Assembly (NCBI RefSeq): GCF_004216555.1
Contig: NZ_SGWQ01000011.1
Span: forward strand, 1 to 64,000
Direction of reading: 5' to 3'
Source of the DNA: Herbihabitans rhizosphaerae
Lineage (GTDB): Bacteria; Actinomycetota; Actinomycetes; Mycobacteriales; Pseudonocardiaceae
DNA length: 64,000 nt
Notes under the pieces: model-generated
What the model was told of the DNA's origin: nothing
The model's database searches: none
Seen by the model: only the letters and a program-made list of their open reading frames with translations
Shown here: positions 61,394-64,000 of the stretch, piece by piece
How the letters are laid out: each line of letters starts with the position of its first letter
Position numbering within the stretch: the first letter of the stretch is position 1
Translations under genes and position numbers: made by a program

Positions 61394-62205
61394 CAGAAGC
61401 CACCCCCGCTGTGCGTCGCCGGGGAGTTCGGACGCTGGTTCGGCTGCGCCGGCTCGTCGGCCCACGCGCCGAGGTGGGTCATCCGCTCGGCGACGGCCTC
61501 GGCGGTCGGGCGGTGCAGCTCGCCGACGATCTGGCCGTCGGCGAGGAACACCACGCGGTCGGCGTAGGACGCGGCCACCGGGTCGTGCGTCACCATCACG
61601 ATCGTCTGGCCGATGGCGGTGACCGATTCCCGCAGCAGGCCAAGGACTTCGCGCGCGGTGCGGGTGTCCAGCGCGCCGGTCGGCTCGTCGGCGAAGATCA
61701 CCGCGGGCTCGGTGACCAGCGTCCGCGCGATCGCCACGCGCTGCTGCTGGCCGCCGGACATCTGGCCGGGCCGGTGGTTGCGCTTCTTGCCGAGGCCGAC
61801 CCGGTCGATCACCTCGTTGACCCGGGACCGGTTCGGCCGGCGCCCGGCCAGCTTCAGCGGCAGCGTGACGTTCTGCGTGACGGTCAGCGCGGCGAGCAGG
61901 TTGTACGCCTGGAAGATGAAGCCGATCCGGTCGCGCCGGAACTTGGTCAGCTGCGTCTCCGACAGCCCGCTCAGCTCGTGCCCGTCGACCTGGACCGACC
62001 CGGCCGAGGGCTGGTCGAGGCCTGCGGCGCAGTGCAGGAACGTGGACTTACCGGATCCGGATGGGCCCATCACCGCGGTGAAGCTGCCCCTGTGAAAGGA
62101 GATCGAGACGCCGCGCAGGGCCTCCACGGCGCCATCGCCCTTGCCGTACGTCTTGCGTACCGACTCCAGTCGGACCGCGTCGCCGGCTCGGCCGTGGTTG
62201 TTCAT
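61393..62205 (-). CDS. MacB/LolD-type ABC transporter ATPase
   Basis: A 270-residue ATPase. Walker A is GPSGSGKST, the Q-loop is IFQAYNLL, the signature is MSGGQQQRVAIARTL, Walker B with Glu is VIFADEPTGALD, and the H-loop is VTHDPVAA. It is of the LolD/MacB type that pairs with FtsX-like permeases, here the next gene. A Pro/Asn-rich C-terminal tail is present (QPNQRPNSPATHSGGG). ATG 62205 lies 45 bases after the MFS stop, so a three-gene efflux operon is likely. The substrate may be a peptide or antibiotic. Confidence 0.95.
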   Translation of the reverse strand: MNNHGRAGDAVRLESVRKTYGKGDGAVEALRGVSISFHRGSFTAVMGPSGSGKSTFLHCAAGLDQPSAGSVQVDGHELSGLSETQLTKFRRDRIGFIFQAYNLLAALTVTQNVTLPLKLAGRRPNRSRVNEVIDRVGLGKKRNHRPGQMSGGQQQRVAIARTLVTEPAVIFADEPTGALDTRTAREVLGLLRESVTAIGQTIVMVTHDPVAASYADRVVFLADGQIVGELHRPTAEAVAERMTHLGAWADEPAQPNQRPNSPATHSGGGF

Positions 62206-62250
62206 GTCCGCTCCCAGTGTTGTGGAGATTTTCCCAGTGTGGTGATGACG

Positions 62251-63924
62251 CTACGGAACTCTCGGTGCCGAACCAATGGCGCTAGGTAGCGACTCGTGAG
62301 TGGTGTTACGCCTACCCCCTCCGGCGTCCTCGAACGCCGGTGGCTCTGTGTCGGCCGTACCCCCGTAGACCTCGATGTTCTCCTCCGGTGGGGCCTGGTC
62401 GCCCGGCCGGATGTGGCGCAGCAGCGCGGCGGCGAGCGCCGTCGTGGCGAGCATGAGTACCACACCGACGATGGCCGCCACGTGCATGCCGTCGCTGAAC
62501 GCGACCCGGGCGGCGGCGGTGAGCGCGTCGCCGACCTGAGTGGGCAGATGGCCGGCCGCCTCGACCGCGGCGCCGAGCGTTTCCCGTGACGCCGCAACGG
62601 TTTCCGGCGACAGTCCGCTCGGCGCGGTCTCGGCGATCTCGGTCCGGTACACGGCGGCGCCGATGCTGCCGAGCACCGCGACACCGAGCGCTCCGCCCAG
62701 CTCGCTGGCCGTCTCGGTGAGCGCGGACGCCGCGCCGGCGCGCTCCGGCGGCGCGGCGGCGACGATCATGTCCGAGGACAGCGCCTGCACCGAGCTCATG
62801 CCGGCGGCCATGCCCGCGAACCCGGCGAGCACGAGCAGCAGCGACGAGTCGGGCCCGGCCTGCGTCATCACGGCGAACCCGGCGGCGGTCAGCAGCAGGC
62901 CGGCGCACACCACGGTGGCCGGGCGGATCTTCTGGACGAGTACGGCGGCCATGGTGGCGCCGACCGCGGCGAGTGCGATCGCCGGCAGCATCCACAGGCC
63001 GGCCTCCAGCGGCGGGATGTTCAGCACGAGCTGGAGGTACTGCGCGATGTACAGGCTCACGCCGACCATCGAGAAGATCACCAGGGTGCTGGTGATCATG
63101 GACGCGGTGAACGCGCGCTCGGCGAACAGCCGCACGTCGATCATCGGGTTCTCCAGGCGGCGTTGCCGCCGTACGAACAGGAATCCGATCGCCAGGCCGG
63201 CCGCGACCGTCACCACGGCGAGCGTGCCCAACCCGTGCTGCGCGACGTGCTTGACGCCGTAGACCACCGGGAGCACGGCCGCCAGCGAGAGCAGCGCGCT
63301 GAGCAGGTCGAAGCGGCCGGGATTCGGATCGCGGTACTCGCTGAGCAGGAACGGGCCGGTGGCCACGAGCAGGATCATCACCGGCACGTTGATCAGGAAG
63401 ACCGATCCCCACCAGAAGCTTTCCAGGAGCAGGCCGCCGAGCACCGGGCCGAGCGCGATGCCCACGGAGAAGCCGGCCGTCCAGATGGCGATGGCCGTCC
63501 TGCGCTGCGCGGCGTCCCGGAACATGTTGCGTATCAAGGAAAGCGTGGACGGCATGAGCGTCGCACCGCCGATGCCCAGCGCGGCGCGCGCGACGATCAG
63601 CGCCTCGGCGCTGTCGGCGTAGGCGGCCAGCACGGAGGCGGCGCCGAACGCGACGGCGCCGATCATCAGCAGCTTGCGCCTGCCGATCCGGTCGCCGAGC
63701 GTGCCCATGGTGATCAGCAGACCGGCGAGCAGGAAGCCGTAGCTGTCGATGATCCACAGCAGCTCGGTGGCGCTCGGGCGGAGGTCCGCGCTCAAATGGG
63801 GCAGCGCGAAGTTCAGTACCGTCATGTCCATGGAGACGAGGACGGTCGGCAGCACGAGGACGGCAAGGCCGAGCCATTGTCGGCCGCCCGCTCTATTCAC
63901 GGTCCCGCTCATGGACTCTGTCAT
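62251..63924 (-). CDS. MFS drug exporter, DHA2 (14-helix) family
   Basis: A 557-residue proton-driven multidrug exporter. About 14 membrane helices carry the family signatures: Asp in VSMDMTVLNFALP (helix 1), GTLGDRIGRRKLL (loop 2-3), and GFSVGIALGPVLGGLLLE (antiporter motif C). It ends in a ~50-residue polar tail. It resembles EmrB/QacA-type pumps of actinomycetes. ATG 63924 is chosen; an ATG four codons later is also possible and neither ribosome binding site is strong. It probably leads the operon with the ABC ATPase and permease. A possible operator lies just upstream. Confidence 0.93.
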   Translation of the reverse strand: MTESMSGTVNRAGGRQWLGLAVLVLPTVLVSMDMTVLNFALPHLSADLRPSATELLWIIDSYGFLLAGLLITMGTLGDRIGRRKLLMIGAVAFGAASVLAAYADSAEALIVARAALGIGGATLMPSTLSLIRNMFRDAAQRRTAIAIWTAGFSVGIALGPVLGGLLLESFWWGSVFLINVPVMILLVATGPFLLSEYRDPNPGRFDLLSALLSLAAVLPVVYGVKHVAQHGLGTLAVVTVAAGLAIGFLFVRRQRRLENPMIDVRLFAERAFTASMITSTLVIFSMVGVSLYIAQYLQLVLNIPPLEAGLWMLPAIALAAVGATMAAVLVQKIRPATVVCAGLLLTAAGFAVMTQAGPDSSLLLVLAGFAGMAAGMSSVQALSSDMIVAAAPPERAGAASALTETASELGGALGVAVLGSIGAAVYRTEIAETAPSGLSPETVAASRETLGAAVEAAGHLPTQVGDALTAAARVAFSDGMHVAAIVGVVLMLATTALAAALLRHIRPGDQAPPEENIEVYGGTADTEPPAFEDAGGGRRNTTHESLPSAIGSAPRVP

Positions 63925-64000
63925 GGAAATGACCCTACCGCCGGGGACCGACAATCCTTGAGGGGGTTATCACCCCTGTCCCTCCCTGCCAACCCCTATC
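63925..64000 (-). promoter_or_regulatory. upstream region of the efflux operon, cut by the window end
   Basis: AGGGGG and CACCCCT face each other across GTTAT near 63960-63976, and AACCCC recurs at about 63991, so a repressor site for the MFS/ABC operon may begin here. The remaining upstream region is outside the window. Confidence 0.4.

Noticed and set aside
59381-61567. A 728-codon plus-strand open frame opposite the FtsX-type permease
   Set aside because: Composition (Arg, Gly, Asp, His) and lack of domains mark it as antisense; the permease on the other strand has helices and coupling with its ATPase.

Overview
This is a GC-rich (roughly 70%) actinobacterial chromosome segment, most likely from the order Pseudonocardiales. 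The evidence is the strong G/C bias at third codon positions, the frequent GTG and TTG starts, and lineage-typical families: DUF222/HNH (13E12) endonucleases, paired PucR regulators, an XRE/DUF5753 regulator with a DUF6879-type partner, DUF6292, DUF5302, DUF3618, LCP proteins and a PknB-like kinase. I see no rRNA, CRISPR array, integrase or transposase. One tRNA gene is present.

Layout. 1-4.0 kb: the end of a DUF222/HNH gene, then two tandem PucR regulators. 4.4-5.6 kb: a lipoprotein and a Pro/Ala-rich membrane protein. 5.7-8.4 kb: a DrrAB-like ABC exporter with an alpha/beta hydrolase. 8.6-13.3 kb: an ECF42-type sigma factor divergent from a degenerate GGDEF-GT2 fusion coupled to an acyltransferase-3 protein. 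13.3-17.8 kb: an MpaB-type oxygenase, TetR, a GH1 glycosidase, and a three-gene XRE/DUF6879 cluster. 17.9-21.0 kb: a receptor kinase followed by an FHA protein. 21-25 kb: a decayed hydrolase, a hydroxyacid dehydrogenase-aminotransferase pair, and glutaminase. 25-29.6 kb: the first full HNH copy, an XRE protein, and a secreted trypsin-like protease. 29.6-34.4 kb: a tightly coupled five-gene operon (esterase, SDR, diiron protein, monooxygenase fragment, Baeyer-Villiger monooxygenase) divergent from a TetR gene. 34.4-41 kb: small conserved proteins, two more TetR genes with divergent targets, the tRNA, and a second Baeyer-Villiger monooxygenase. 41-49 kb: envelope functions (LCP, a phospholipase A2-acyltransferase fusion), a diguanylate cyclase, and an MFS exporter. 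49-56.4 kb: an SDR, a BTAD protein, a wax-ester synthase/DGAT, a broken secreted hydrolase, DUF5302, a membrane hydrolase, and FxsA. 56.4-57.8 kb: the second HNH copy. 57.9-64 kb: GNAT, then an MFS + MacB/FtsX-type ABC efflux operon.

The window mixes envelope biogenesis, lipid and small-molecule oxidation, efflux and nutrient metabolism. Local regulators sit divergently from their likely targets, often with clear inverted-repeat operators between them.

The most unusual features are these. Two nearly identical DUF222/HNH units, 31.3 kb apart, share about 220 bases of non-coding DNA that can fold into a cloverleaf-like structure. A dispersed hairpin family occurs at gene ends. A class I tRNA carries a UAG anticodon. 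Two uncommon fusions are present: degenerate GGDEF-glycosyltransferase and phospholipase A2-acyltransferase. A palindromic 13-mer is over-represented. Two genes carry visible lesions.
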